The position numbers and the translations under genes are program-made. The notes beneath the pieces were generated by a model that was given only the letters and a program-made list of their open reading frames with translations, had not been told where the DNA came from and did no database searches. Below are positions 33,334 to 42,638 of a stretch of 64,000 nucleotides of DNA, one piece after another; the stretch's first letter is position 1, and the number at the start of each line of letters is the position of its first letter. The DNA is from Ectothiorhodospiraceae bacterium (lineage in GTDB: Bacteria > Pseudomonadota > Gammaproteobacteria > Nitrococcales > Aquisalimonadaceae), in NCBI GenBank assembly GCA_020831845.1, contig JAFIFV010000046.1, positions 1 to 64,000 of the forward strand, in the 5' to 3' direction.

Positions 33334-33755
33334 GCAAGAAGACTTTCACGAAAGGCGCACGCGGCGCACTTATCACTGGGCAGAACCGCTCCACGCAGAT
33401 GGCGCACGCAGAGGAACTGGCAGCACAGATGGGCCTTTATGCCGTCGTTGAATACAGCGAGATCTCCAATGATGGTTCGCCGCTCGGCCGCACACTCATG
33501 AAAAACCCCAAGACGGTCATCGCGGAGAACACTCCTCTAAACCCAGACGCAGCGACACGCATCAAGGAACTCATTACCGCGAAATACCTGAGCAATGGCG
33601 ACGACCGTCTTTTCCCCGCCCCGAGGTTCATTTTCTGTACCGGGACAGGTGAACCGCTGCCGCTTCGCTATTTCGGTGGAAGCGGGATTCGTAGGCGAAC
33701 ACCACGCCGCCTCATGGTTATCGACCTTAGTGCTGAAAGCGAGGCTGCCAAATGA
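33330..33755 (+). CDS. Phage protein of unknown function
   Basis: 141 residues, ATG overlapping the previous stop. Basic N-terminus (MSKKTFTKGARGALITGQNRS) and an alpha/beta pattern after it. Base composition is slightly less GC-rich than its neighbours. No domain recognised. Confidence 0.55.
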   Translation: MSKKTFTKGARGALITGQNRSTQMAHAEELAAQMGLYAVVEYSEISNDGSPLGRTLMKNPKTVIAENTPLNPDAATRIKELITAKYLSNGDDRLFPAPRFIFCTGTGEPLPLRYFGGSGIRRRTPRRLMVIDLSAESEAAK

Positions 33756-34147
33756 TCCAGCACAACGGACGCACCCTGTTCACGAAGGACGAGCTCCGCT
33801 GCAAGGGCAGCGGCATGCTTCGCCTGGCCCCTGGCTTCGCCGACGAACTGAAGGCGCTGCGGGTCACGCTGAACGAACCGATGGTCATCAACAGCGCCTG
33901 CCGTTCCGACGCGCACAACCGCGCCGTGGGCGGACACCCCCGCAGCCTGCACGTCTGCGACGCGACGTACTGGCCAACTGGCGGCTGCTGCGCGATCGAC
34001 GTGCGCACCACCGATGCCGCCTACCGCGCCCGGATCATCCGCTTGGCGCTGAACATGGGCTGGTCCGTAGGCCTTCACGCTGCCTTCGTGCACCTGGACC
34101 GCCGCAGCGACTACACGTCGCTGGAGCAGTCGGTGTTCCCGTACTGA
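33752..34147 (+). CDS. M15-type zinc peptidase
   Basis: 131 residues. Zinc-ligand pattern of the M15 family: His in PRSLHVCD, Asp in CCAIDV, and His in AAFVHLDRRS, the last being the family's FxHxD motif. Relatives cleave D-Ala-containing peptide bonds in peptidoglycan and often act as endolysins. It stands in the early operon and lacks a signal peptide. No other endolysin is seen, so it is the best lysis candidate. Confidence 0.78.
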   Translation: MIQHNGRTLFTKDELRCKGSGMLRLAPGFADELKALRVTLNEPMVINSACRSDAHNRAVGGHPRSLHVCDATYWPTGGCCAIDVRTTDAAYRARIIRLALNMGWSVGLHAAFVHLDRRSDYTSLEQSVFPY

Positions 34148-34992
34148 TGGGCCACCCGGACCACAGCGCCCGGCCGGCGCGCTACCAGGGCTGGAAAGGC
34201 GAATACAAGCCTGGCTCCGGCCCCTATCTCCGGCCGGGCGCAGACCACAGCCACATGCCGCACAGCCATGACGACCAGGAGGCCGCCGTGACGCAGCCCG
34301 AGAAGACTTCCGGAGCGACCCCGTTCCACGAGATCCCACCAGCTGACCGCCGGCTGCTGGTCATCGCCTACCTGGTCGCCAGCGGCCCGCGCACGATCAG
34401 ACAGCTTGCGGACTACCTCCAGCCGGAGAAGCGCGCACACCTGGACCCGTTCATCAGCGACATGAAGAAGCGCGGGCTGCTGCAGCGGACGTTCCGCAAC
34501 GGGGTCTGGCATTGGGAAGCCACGACCAAAGGCGCCGGGCTGATGGCATCGAATACCACGAAAGGGGCTGCGCCGGATCGGAAGCCGGCCAGCCCCGCTA
34601 CGCGACCGCCCAAGCCGGCCGGCGACACGGACGAAACAGCGTCACCGGCGGCTGAGGGCGAGAGCCTGGAGAAAGGCCAGAAGACCTGCCCGGATTGCAA
34701 CGGGGACGGGGAAGGCGCCGCGTCCATGGCTGGCGCGGCCCTGCCCTGCCCGACGTGTGACGCCACCGGTACGGTCGAGCTATCCAGCGAGCGAAAGCCG
34801 CTCGCGACCATGCTCCCGGAGATCGTCCCGGGGCGGATTGAGCACACCGCCGAGCCAACCCTGGAACGCTGGGCCGTAACCAACGATGGGGCGCTGATTC
34901 TCTGGATCAACGGCGAGCTTGTCGAGCTGGACCCCGACACCACCCGGCAGCTGCGCCGATCGCTCGCGCGCAATGCCATCGACCAACCGTAA
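34147..34992 (+). CDS. Winged-helix protein with two zinc-knuckle motifs
   Basis: 281 residues from ATG 34147 (overlapping the previous stop). A GTG at 34288 with AGGAGG 5 nt upstream could start a 234-residue form. The central part is a winged helix (ADRRLLVIAYLVASGPRT, ISDMKKRGLLQRT). After a low-complexity linker come CPDCNGDGEG and CPTCDATG, DnaJ-like CxxCxxxG motifs. It likely binds DNA or RNA. Function unknown. Confidence 0.62.
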   Translation: MGHPDHSARPARYQGWKGEYKPGSGPYLRPGADHSHMPHSHDDQEAAVTQPEKTSGATPFHEIPPADRRLLVIAYLVASGPRTIRQLADYLQPEKRAHLDPFISDMKKRGLLQRTFRNGVWHWEATTKGAGLMASNTTKGAAPDRKPASPATRPPKPAGDTDETASPAAEGESLEKGQKTCPDCNGDGEGAASMAGAALPCPTCDATGTVELSSERKPLATMLPEIVPGRIEHTAEPTLERWAVTNDGALILWINGELVELDPDTTRQLRRSLARNAIDQP

Positions 34993-35002
34993 GGAGACAC
35001 CC

Positions 35003-35500
35003 ATGAGCGGATGGAGCAGACGCTTTCCCACGGACGCCAAGCTGGACGGCATGCGCCGCCTGCTTGCGGACCTGGGCGAACCCAACGTGGACGCCGCAGC
35101 ACTGATCAACGCGTTGCAGCAGGCCGGCTGGACACCGCCCGGCGCGGTGGCGGCTGCTGAACCGCCCCGCCAGGCCCGCGGCATGACCGCCATCGACTTC
35201 CTGCAGTGCGCGGCCAATGAAATGCACGCACGAGCGGCGCTACGAGACAGCCCCCAGGGGGAACGCAGCGTGGCTGCAGCAGTGCAGGCCTTCAACGTTC
35301 TGTTCGGCCACCAAGTTGCCGCGAGGATCCGGGAAGGCAAGCCACCCCTGTCCGAGACACACGGCTGGGAGCTGCAGAGCCTGCTGAAGAAGAGCCGGAG
35401 CGCGAACGGTGCGTACCACGAGGACGACTACGTGGACGGCGTCGCCTACGCCTCGCTGACAGCCGAGAGCGCTGCGCGTGAGCTCGGAGGGACGGAGTAA
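35003..35500 (+). CDS. DUF6378-type phage protein
   Basis: 165 residues; AAGGAG stands before the ATG. The C-terminal half (AAAVQAFNVLFGHQV, ETHGWELQSLLKK, DDYVDGVAYASL) fits the DUF6378 pattern common in phage early regions. That group resembles helical nucleotide-binding folds, but no function is known. Confidence 0.68.
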   Translation: MSGWSRRFPTDAKLDGMRRLLADLGEPNVDAAALINALQQAGWTPPGAVAAAEPPRQARGMTAIDFLQCAANEMHARAALRDSPQGERSVAAAVQAFNVLFGHQVAARIREGKPPLSETHGWELQSLLKKSRSANGAYHEDDYVDGVAYASLTAESAARELGGTE

Positions 35501-35766
35501 TGCGCCCCCTGCAGCTGGCACGGCAGCGGTGGATGATCGCCCGGCGGATGGTTTCCATCGCCAACGGGTGGAAGCTTCCCATGGCCACGCGCGTCGCCTT
35601 GCGAGAAATGTCCAGAGCCCGGACGGCGTACCACGAGCTGCAGCAGCAGGCCGAGGCATGGCTGCATCGCCGGCAGCTGCGCGTGGTCATTCTTTCGTTC
35701 AACCACCTCGGCGGCCCGGTGAGTTCCGTTGCCGACCTTTACCGCCTCCACAGGAGCATGCCATGA
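35500..35766 (+). CDS. Small basic phage protein
   Basis: 88 residues, ATG overlapping the previous stop (TAATG). Rich in Arg and helical (ALREMSRARTAYHELQQQ). Function unknown; possible nucleic acid binding. Confidence 0.5.
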   Translation: MRPLQLARQRWMIARRMVSIANGWKLPMATRVALREMSRARTAYHELQQQAEAWLHRRQLRVVILSFNHLGGPVSSVADLYRLHRSMP

Positions 35767-36026
35767 GCGATCCCACGCACGTAGGCAGCAGCAGCGACGA
35801 CCGCACCGTGAACAACATCATGCGGCACCAGTATCGGGTGCTTGATGGCACGGAAAAGCTGCACATGCAGGAGGTCAAGGACGCCGGATTGCGGTTTGTT
35901 CGCCTGCTGCACCAGGTCGGCGGCACTGACTTCGCAGGCGACCGCCAGGGCTCGCGCGAGCTCTCGCGTGCGCAAACCAAGATGGAAGAAGCGGTGATGT
36001 GGGCTGTGAAGCACATCACCAGGTAA
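35763..36026 (+). CDS. Acb2/Tad1-like protein (candidate cyclic-nucleotide sponge)
   Basis: 87 residues in two helical segments: NNIMRHQYRVLDGTEKLHM and SRELSRAQTKMEEAVMWA. This pattern, with RxYRxL..E and the closing KxxEEAVMWAVKHIT, is that of small phage proteins now linked to Acb2/Tad1, which sequester CBASS or Thoeris signalling nucleotides. The family call is from memory of the pattern and needs a profile search. Confidence 0.58.
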   Translation: MSDPTHVGSSSDDRTVNNIMRHQYRVLDGTEKLHMQEVKDAGLRFVRLLHQVGGTDFAGDRQGSRELSRAQTKMEEAVMWAVKHITR

Positions 36027-36148
36027 CCGCATCACGCCGCGAGAGGCTTTGATCCCGACTGTACCGCTGTGTGGTTGGGGGAGTCAGAAGGCAGCGGCGG
36101 CTGGCCCGGCCGAGAGCAGATGCAGGGCACCCACAACAGGGGAATGAA

Positions 36149-36523
36149 ATGCGTGCATTAAGCATCAGGCAGCCATGGGCTTGGCACATCCTGCACAGCG
36201 GGAAGGACATCGAGAACCGGGATTGGGCGACCAAGTATCGGGGCCGGGTCCTGATCCACGCGAGCAAGGCCATGACGCGCGCCGAATACGAAGACGCCAG
36301 CCTGATGGCCCCGCTGCCACGTATGGAGGATCTGGAGCGCGGAGGAATCGTCGGCTCTGTCGAGATCGTGGATTGCGGCACGGCGTCCAGCTCCCGCTGG
36401 TTCACGGGTCGATGCGGGTTCGTGTTGCGCGACCCGCAGCCAGTGCCGTTCATTCCGTGGAAGGGTCAGCTCGGTTTTTTCGAGGTGCCAGATTCCGTTC
36501 TGGATGGCCGAGCCGAAGCATAG
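36149..36523 (+). CDS. ASCH-domain protein
   Basis: 124 residues. The start MRALSIRQPWAWHILHSGKDIENRDW is the ASCH hallmark (RQPWAxxI..G.K..E.R.W), followed by YRGRVLIHASK. The PUA-like fold is linked to RNA binding or nucleoside hydrolysis. A start at 36149 is preferred because homology begins at that Met. A 122-bp spacer before it shows no gene. Confidence 0.85.
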   Translation: MRALSIRQPWAWHILHSGKDIENRDWATKYRGRVLIHASKAMTRAEYEDASLMAPLPRMEDLERGGIVGSVEIVDCGTASSSRWFTGRCGFVLRDPQPVPFIPWKGQLGFFEVPDSVLDGRAEA

Positions 36524-36535
36524 AGACACCGCAGC

Positions 36536-36723
36536 GAGTGGCGGCTGGTATCCGCCGACCAACTGCCCGACTAGCCGCCGTAAGCGGCTGCCATCAGGTG
36601 AAGGCGCGGAGCCAGTGGAGCTAAGTGCTCCGGCACGGACTGAGAAGCTGGCGCCAGTCCGGGATTGAAACAGGCCCGGCCCGTGCCGGAGCCATCGCCC
36701 ACAACAGAAACGGGAGCGGAGAG
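36536..36723 (+). other. Structured non-coding block, candidate phage RNA
   Basis: No gene is evident in 36524-36723. Hairpins in series: GGCGG/CCGCC, AGCCGC-CGTAA-GCGGCT (36573-36589), GGAGC-TAAGT-GCTCC, CGGACTG/CAGTCCG (36636-36661), and a perfect 12-bp pair GCTCCGGCACGG (36627-36638) with CCGTGCCGGAGC (36681-36692). Some are mutually exclusive, so the RNA might switch. It may be an untranslated leader of the gene at 36724. Confidence 0.5.
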
Positions 36724-36996
36724 ATGTTCAAGCATCAACTGGGCTGCGAAGCACGCGACATTGTTACTGGGCTAGAGGGGGTAATTACTTCCCGGACGGA
36801 ATACCTGAATGGTTGTGTCCGCTACTGCATCCAGCCGCGCGCCGTCGACAACAAGCCCGCACACGAAGTGGAGTGGGTGGACGAGCAGCAGATAGAAGTC
36901 ATTGGCGACGGCGTCAGAACCAGATTGCTGCCAGCCCAGGTTGCTGGTCCTGTCGCCGCTGTTGGGGGCCCGCGCAGGAATCCGCCCCGGCAATAA
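36724..36996 (+). CDS. Small phage protein, function unknown
   Basis: 90 residues, with GGAG before the ATG. The pattern ARDIVTGLEGVITSRTEYLNGCVRYCIQP, then EVEWVDEQQIEV, looks like a small beta-barrel seen in many phage proteins. Function unknown. Confidence 0.62.
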   Translation: MFKHQLGCEARDIVTGLEGVITSRTEYLNGCVRYCIQPRAVDNKPAHEVEWVDEQQIEVIGDGVRTRLLPAQVAGPVAAVGGPRRNPPRQ

Positions 36997-37008
36997 CGGG
37001 AGACCGAC

Positions 37009-37212
37009 ATGACCAACGACGAAGCAATTGACCAGGTCGGGCGGGCAGCAGACGCGCTGGACAACTTGGCAACGGGGCTGGTTTGCATGCCTGGCCTGGA
37101 CCCCTCGATTCACATCGCCGCCCTGAAAGAAAGCCTGCCGCAGCTCCGCGATGAACTGCGCGAAGCCTACATCCAACTGACTGGAGAGAACCCCTGGGAG
37201 ACCCACCCATGA
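37009..37212 (+). CDS. Small phage protein, function unknown
   Basis: 67 residues, helical and acidic. Its stop overlaps the next start. No motif recognised. Confidence 0.55.
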   Translation: MTNDEAIDQVGRAADALDNLATGLVCMPGLDPSIHIAALKESLPQLRDELREAYIQLTGENPWETHP

Positions 37213-37583
37213 GCGAAGCAAACCAGAAGCTGCTGGCCGACATCCTCGGCGCTGAGGAAGCCGCACGTTTCCAGCAGCAGGAAGCCGACAAGCCGGCCGA
37301 GATGGACCGCCAGCAGAAGATTCACGCCCTGCGGCAGGTTGCGCGGGACTACCTGAACCCGGAGAACTTCAACCCCGGGGAAATCCTCACGTGGCGCCCA
37401 CATGCACAGTATCTGCGGCAACCGGGACCATTCGTTTTCCTCACCCTGATCGAGCCTCACCAGCAGGCCACGGATGTAAGCGCCTCGGTGTACTTCCCGG
37501 ACTGCCTAGTGACCGCGCTGGATCGCGACGGCGAAGCCTCCCTGCTGCGCATCGAACGCTGGCGCCTTCAGAGGGAGCAGTAG
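37209..37583 (+). CDS. Phage protein of unknown function
   Basis: 124 residues. A helical N-terminus (DILGAEEAARFQQQEADK) is followed by a beta-rich domain (RQPGPFVFLTLIEPH). No family recognised. Confidence 0.55.
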   Translation: MSEANQKLLADILGAEEAARFQQQEADKPAEMDRQQKIHALRQVARDYLNPENFNPGEILTWRPHAQYLRQPGPFVFLTLIEPHQQATDVSASVYFPDCLVTALDRDGEASLLRIERWRLQREQ

Positions 37584-37585
37584 CG

Positions 37586-37885
37586 ATGAGTGTCACACGC
37601 CGAATCTACCTCTGCCTCAATGTCCGAGGGTTCCTGCGTCAAAGCAAATTCCCCAAGGGCTACGAAAGCGTGTTCAGCCGAGACGACGGCACGGAGCTCT
37701 CGCCGGAACAAGCCCGTGATTTTCTCCTGGACGAGCTGAGCAAGGGCCGGGAGGTAATTCCGTGCAGCGGAAAGTGCGGAAACCCATGTCAGCACGCGAA
37801 CAAAGGCTGTACCGGATTCGACTACCAAGGCGGAGGCTGCCCTGGACACCAGTGTGACGACCCCAAGACGGAGGCAGTGCAATGA
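37586..37885 (+). CDS. Cysteine-rich phage protein
   Basis: 99 residues. Six Cys and a His cluster in CSGKCGNPCQHANKGCTGF and GGGCPGHQCDD suggest a zinc-binding or disulphide knot. Stop overlaps the next start. Function unknown. Confidence 0.58.
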   Translation: MSVTRRIYLCLNVRGFLRQSKFPKGYESVFSRDDGTELSPEQARDFLLDELSKGREVIPCSGKCGNPCQHANKGCTGFDYQGGGCPGHQCDDPKTEAVQ

Positions 37886-38229
37886 ACCGACCCAAGCTCG
37901 ACTTCCCCGCCCTCCTCGGTGACCTGGACGCCGGCGTGTTCCTCGACAAGGTCACCCGGGCCATCCAGGAGGCCGCCATCGCCACCGGCGTGCACGGGGA
38001 CAAGGGCAAGCAGGGCAGCGTGACGCTGAAGTTTGACTTCGCGCGGCACGGCGACTCGCAGAGCCACATGACCTGCGTGCACAAGATCACCACCACCAAG
38101 CCGGAGCCCAAGGGCAAGACCACCACGGAGAACACCACGGAGACGCCGCTTTACCTGAACCGGCACGGCATTCCCTCCGTGCTGCCCGAAAGCGAACAGG
38201 AAGACTGGCTCAACAGCAACCAGGAGTAA
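37882..38229 (+). CDS. Phage protein of unknown function
   Basis: 115 residues, ATG overlapping the previous stop. Helical N-terminus, beta-type middle (GSVTLKFDFARHG), and a C-terminus rich in Thr, Glu and Lys. It is adjacent to the YfdQ-like gene, as in several phages where the pair co-occurs. Confidence 0.6.
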   Translation: MNRPKLDFPALLGDLDAGVFLDKVTRAIQEAAIATGVHGDKGKQGSVTLKFDFARHGDSQSHMTCVHKITTTKPEPKGKTTTENTTETPLYLNRHGIPSVLPESEQEDWLNSNQE

Positions 38230-38235
38230 GCACCC

Positions 38236-39036
38236 ATGACCATGGACCGCAGCGCCATCGAGCGCATCGAAGAACTGAGCAACGGCGGCACGCTGGGCAC
38301 CCACATCCCCAGCATCAGCCTGCCGGGCGGCAACAAGGTGGAGAGCCTGGAGCAGTTCCAGGAGCGTCCCGCACGCAACCGCACGCGGTTCACCACCGAG
38401 CGTCTGCCGGACTGGCTTGCCTACGTTACCGACCACGCGCCGAAACCAGGCGCCGCGGCGTTCGTGCGCCCGGACGGGAGTGGGGCCACAGGCATCATGG
38501 ACTTCGGCACCCATGAGACCCCGCAGTGGTGCGACCACCGCGCGGTGCTGACGATGAAGCACACGCCGGAATTCGCCGCACTGCTGGAGGCCTGTAGCAG
38601 TGCCCTGAGCCAGCGGGACCTCACCGACTGGCTGGAGGACTGGCGGGACATCATCACCCCGTTCGAGGACGAAGAGGAGGTGTCCGTGGCGCAGGCCGTC
38701 GCGGCCATCCGCAAGGTGGACATCAAGCAGGCCCAATCGTCCACCCACGAGCAGGCGGATTATCGCGCCAGCGTCTCGTCCATCGCGGAGATCGACGCCA
38801 GGAGCGCCAGCGGCTCTCTGCCCACGCTGTTCACGATCTGGGCCCGGGTGTACCCCTCCACCACCCCGTGCAGCATCCAGGTTCGCCCCTCGCTGCTCAC
38901 TGGCGACAGCACGCCCCGCTTCCGGCTGCGCATCATGGCCGAGGCCCGGCTGATGGAAGACGTGGCGAACGAAGTACAGCAGGACATCCGCGACCAGCTG
39001 GCCGAGAGCGTGCCGGTTTATCTGGGGAGCGTGTAG
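38236..39036 (+). CDS. YfdQ-like protein (DUF2303)
   Basis: 266 residues. N-terminal SAIERIEELSNGG, a conserved WLAYVTDHAPK region, HRAVLTMKHTPEF and a long C-terminal domain match the YfdQ/DUF2303 family found in prophage early regions. Its role is unknown. Confidence 0.85.
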   Translation: MTMDRSAIERIEELSNGGTLGTHIPSISLPGGNKVESLEQFQERPARNRTRFTTERLPDWLAYVTDHAPKPGAAAFVRPDGSGATGIMDFGTHETPQWCDHRAVLTMKHTPEFAALLEACSSALSQRDLTDWLEDWRDIITPFEDEEEVSVAQAVAAIRKVDIKQAQSSTHEQADYRASVSSIAEIDARSASGSLPTLFTIWARVYPSTTPCSIQVRPSLLTGDSTPRFRLRIMAEARLMEDVANEVQQDIRDQLAESVPVYLGSV

Positions 39037-39065
39037 CGCTCGCCTTACGCAGCCCCGGAGGGCAC

Positions 39066-39683
39066 ATGGGACACCTGGAAGAAGAGATGAACCGATTCGC
39101 AGAGGATCAACGCCGCCTGGAAAGGAAAATTCAGGCGGCCGACATCGCCTGGCCACATGTGCGTGCGGTTTTTCACGGCTGGGCGGAGGAAGACGACACA
39201 GAACTGCACTCAATAGAAGAAGGCCACGCAGCGCTTCGCGAGAACGTCAACTATCTGGGCTTGGCTGTCCAGGCCGGAGACGACGAGTTCGCTACCCAAG
39301 AAGTGGTGCGCCTTACAGCCATGGGCGTCCGCTTCCTGGTTGAACTTGGCCTGCCGGAGGTGCGGGAAGAAATGGAACCGGTGCAGCAGGGGTGCTGCTT
39401 GCAGCGCAATGTGATGCAGGAAATCTACAGCGAACGGGTTCGCCAGATCCTGGACGAGGGCTTTCACCAAGCCCACGACGACGCTCACGGAACCGGTTCC
39501 CTTGCCAAGGCCGCAGCGTGCTATGCGATGCCAATCAGGTTGAGCGAGGCAATGCCGCCCATAGGCTGGCCGTTTCGGCCCAGCTGGTGGAAGCCGAAGG
39601 ATCGGCGACGCGACCTGATCCGCGCCGCCGCCCTGCTGATGGCCGAAATCGAGCGGATGGACCGGATGGAGCACAAGTCATGA
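39066..39683 (+). CDS. Conserved phage protein of unknown function
   Basis: 205 residues. The N-terminal half is a helical, acidic region. The C-terminal 90 residues hold ERVRQILDEGF, DDAHGTGSLAKAAACYA, WPFRPSWWKPKD and RDLIRAAALLMAEIERMDR, a pattern widespread in phages with unknown function. The N-terminal part may be a separate domain. Confidence 0.68.
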   Translation: MGHLEEEMNRFAEDQRRLERKIQAADIAWPHVRAVFHGWAEEDDTELHSIEEGHAALRENVNYLGLAVQAGDDEFATQEVVRLTAMGVRFLVELGLPEVREEMEPVQQGCCLQRNVMQEIYSERVRQILDEGFHQAHDDAHGTGSLAKAAACYAMPIRLSEAMPPIGWPFRPSWWKPKDRRRDLIRAAALLMAEIERMDRMEHKS

Positions 39684-39886
39684 GCGAAAAGAACCCATTC
39701 TTCGCCGGCGAATATAGCGGCATGCAGACGTACCATGTGGACGCAGCCAGCAGGCTAGATGCAGCGAAGCGATTCAACCTGGAGGAGTGCCGCGCTGCGC
39801 TGCAGGTGAAGGGGCTGCAGAAAACAGTGGCCACTGCGCTGGAGCGCCGAATCAGGAAGCTGGAGCGGGAACCGAATCATGGGTGA
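39680..39886 (+). CDS. Small phage protein, function unknown
   Basis: 68 residues, overlapping both neighbours. Helical C-terminus (VATALERRIRKLERE). No family recognised. Confidence 0.55.
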   Translation: MSEKNPFFAGEYSGMQTYHVDAASRLDAAKRFNLEECRAALQVKGLQKTVATALERRIRKLEREPNHG

Positions 39887-40436
39887 GCCTGTAGCCGAAA
39901 CCGTGCACCTGGTTTTTGAGAACGGCCAGTTCCTAGGCTGCTTCGCCTCGCCAGAAGCAGCCAGCCGCTTGGCCGATGCTCGCCAGGCATACGCGGAGAA
40001 GAACGGGCACAAGCGCACCTTGGAGGTGCGGGAATACGTCCCGACGGCGGCTGTGCCAGCGGTCAGCACTGCGGGCTTCAATTTCTATGAACACCTGCAG
40101 CGCCAGCGCGATTGGTCCAGGCGTACCTTCGGGCCTGGACCACGGCTACTGGGCATCATCGACCACATCAAAAAGGAACTGGTGGAGATAGCGGCTGATC
40201 CGTTAGACGTCGAGGAGTGGATAGATGTGGTGATTCTTGCGCTTGATGGTGCGTGGCGAACAGGCGCAGCGCCCCATGAGATCATCGCGCATTTGACCGG
40301 CAAACAGGCCAAGAATGAGCAGCGCGAATGGCCAGACTGGCGCAGCATGCCAACGGACAGGGCAATCGAGCACAACCGCACCAGTGAGACGCCCGACTCC
40401 TTGGAGATCCCGCGAGAACTGAGGAGGCACGATTGA
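39879..40436 (+). CDS. DUF550-type dATP/dGTP pyrophosphohydrolase with N-terminal extension
   Basis: 185 residues. Residues about 68-165 (FYEHLQRQRDWSRRTFGPG, IKKELVEIAADPLDVEEW, DVVILALDGAWR) match DUF550, the MazG-like MazZ group that hydrolyses purine dNTPs. Metal-binding Glu/Asp residues (KELxEI, EEWxD) are present. The first 65 residues form a separate short domain seen in other phage early proteins. No purZ-like gene is visible nearby. Confidence 0.8.
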   Translation: MGEPVAETVHLVFENGQFLGCFASPEAASRLADARQAYAEKNGHKRTLEVREYVPTAAVPAVSTAGFNFYEHLQRQRDWSRRTFGPGPRLLGIIDHIKKELVEIAADPLDVEEWIDVVILALDGAWRTGAAPHEIIAHLTGKQAKNEQREWPDWRSMPTDRAIEHNRTSETPDSLEIPRELRRHD

Positions 40437-40579
40437 TGGCCTCGCCACTGCACACCATCATTCAGCTCGCCGCGCGCCAGGCCGTGCGGTTGCATCTTGC
40501 ACAGCAAGCCCAGCAACGGCGCGACGACCAGGCGGGCCGACAACAGCGGGTGCTACCGAAGCGCGCCGTGAACGAGTAG
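40436..40579 (+). CDS. Very small basic protein before the integrase
   Basis: 47 residues (MASPLHTIIQLAARQ...), Gln/Arg-rich. GGAGG is 9 nt before the ATG, which overlaps the previous stop (TGATG). An excisionase-like or directionality role is imaginable from position only. Confidence 0.5.
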   Translation: MASPLHTIIQLAARQAVRLHLAQQAQQRRDDQAGRQQRVLPKRAVNE

Positions 40580-40589
40580 CTTTCATCAA

Positions 40590-42206
<1,617 letters not shown>

Positions 42207-42219
42207 ATCGACGCTGCGC

Positions 42220-42248
42220 ATGGTAACGACACGGCGCCTGGAATGCAA
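42220..42248 (-). promoter_or_regulatory. Promoter of tRNA-fMet
   Basis: On the minus strand TTGCAT (42243-42248), 17 bp, TACCAT (42220-42225). Expected transcript start is about 7 nt before the tRNA 5' end. Confidence 0.55.
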
Positions 42249-42294
42249 GAGGATTTGGGAAAGACAGGCAGCAGGATGTGTGGAAAAGCGCATT

Positions 42295-42615
42295 CTACCG
42301 ACGCTTGTTGAGCAACCGCCTCAGATCGTGGTGGTAGATAAAACCGGGAAGCGCAAACACCAGGAACAGGCAGATGGTGACCACGTAGAATTCCCAGCCC
42401 TGCGGATAGATGTCGCCAGTAAGGCGGTATTCGATGCCCGCCGCGATCGCGCCCACCACCCCGTAAAGAATCAACCATTCCAGCAGACGCACCCACTCGC
42501 GCTTGCCCTGCTCCGGTGGGCGCAGCACGAATAGCACCCGATCCGTCAGCCAGGGCAGGTTGGCGGCGGTGAGAGCGATGACCAGCAGCAGAACGAATGC
42601 CAGGGTATCAGTCAT
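42295..42615 (-). CDS. DUF2818 membrane protein
   Basis: 106 residues with three hydrophobic segments (LAFVLLLVIALTAANLP, LILYGVVGAIAAG, FYVVTICLFLVFALP). Proteins of this family usually follow nuoN in beta- and some gammaproteobacteria. Close spacing to nuoN (23 nt) suggests it ends the nuo operon. Function in complex I assembly is possible but not shown. Confidence 0.85.
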   Translation of the reverse strand: MTDTLAFVLLLVIALTAANLPWLTDRVLFVLRPPEQGKREWVRLLEWLILYGVVGAIAAGIEYRLTGDIYPQGWEFYVVTICLFLVFALPGFIYHHDLRRLLNKRR

Positions 42616-42638
42616 TGGCCACTCTTAATCACAGCGGG

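Noticed and set aside
33595-34146. Upstream extension of the winged-helix gene (34147) through the peptidase gene
   Set aside because: It overlaps the well supported M15 gene in another frame and is Arg/Pro-rich, typical of a shadow frame.
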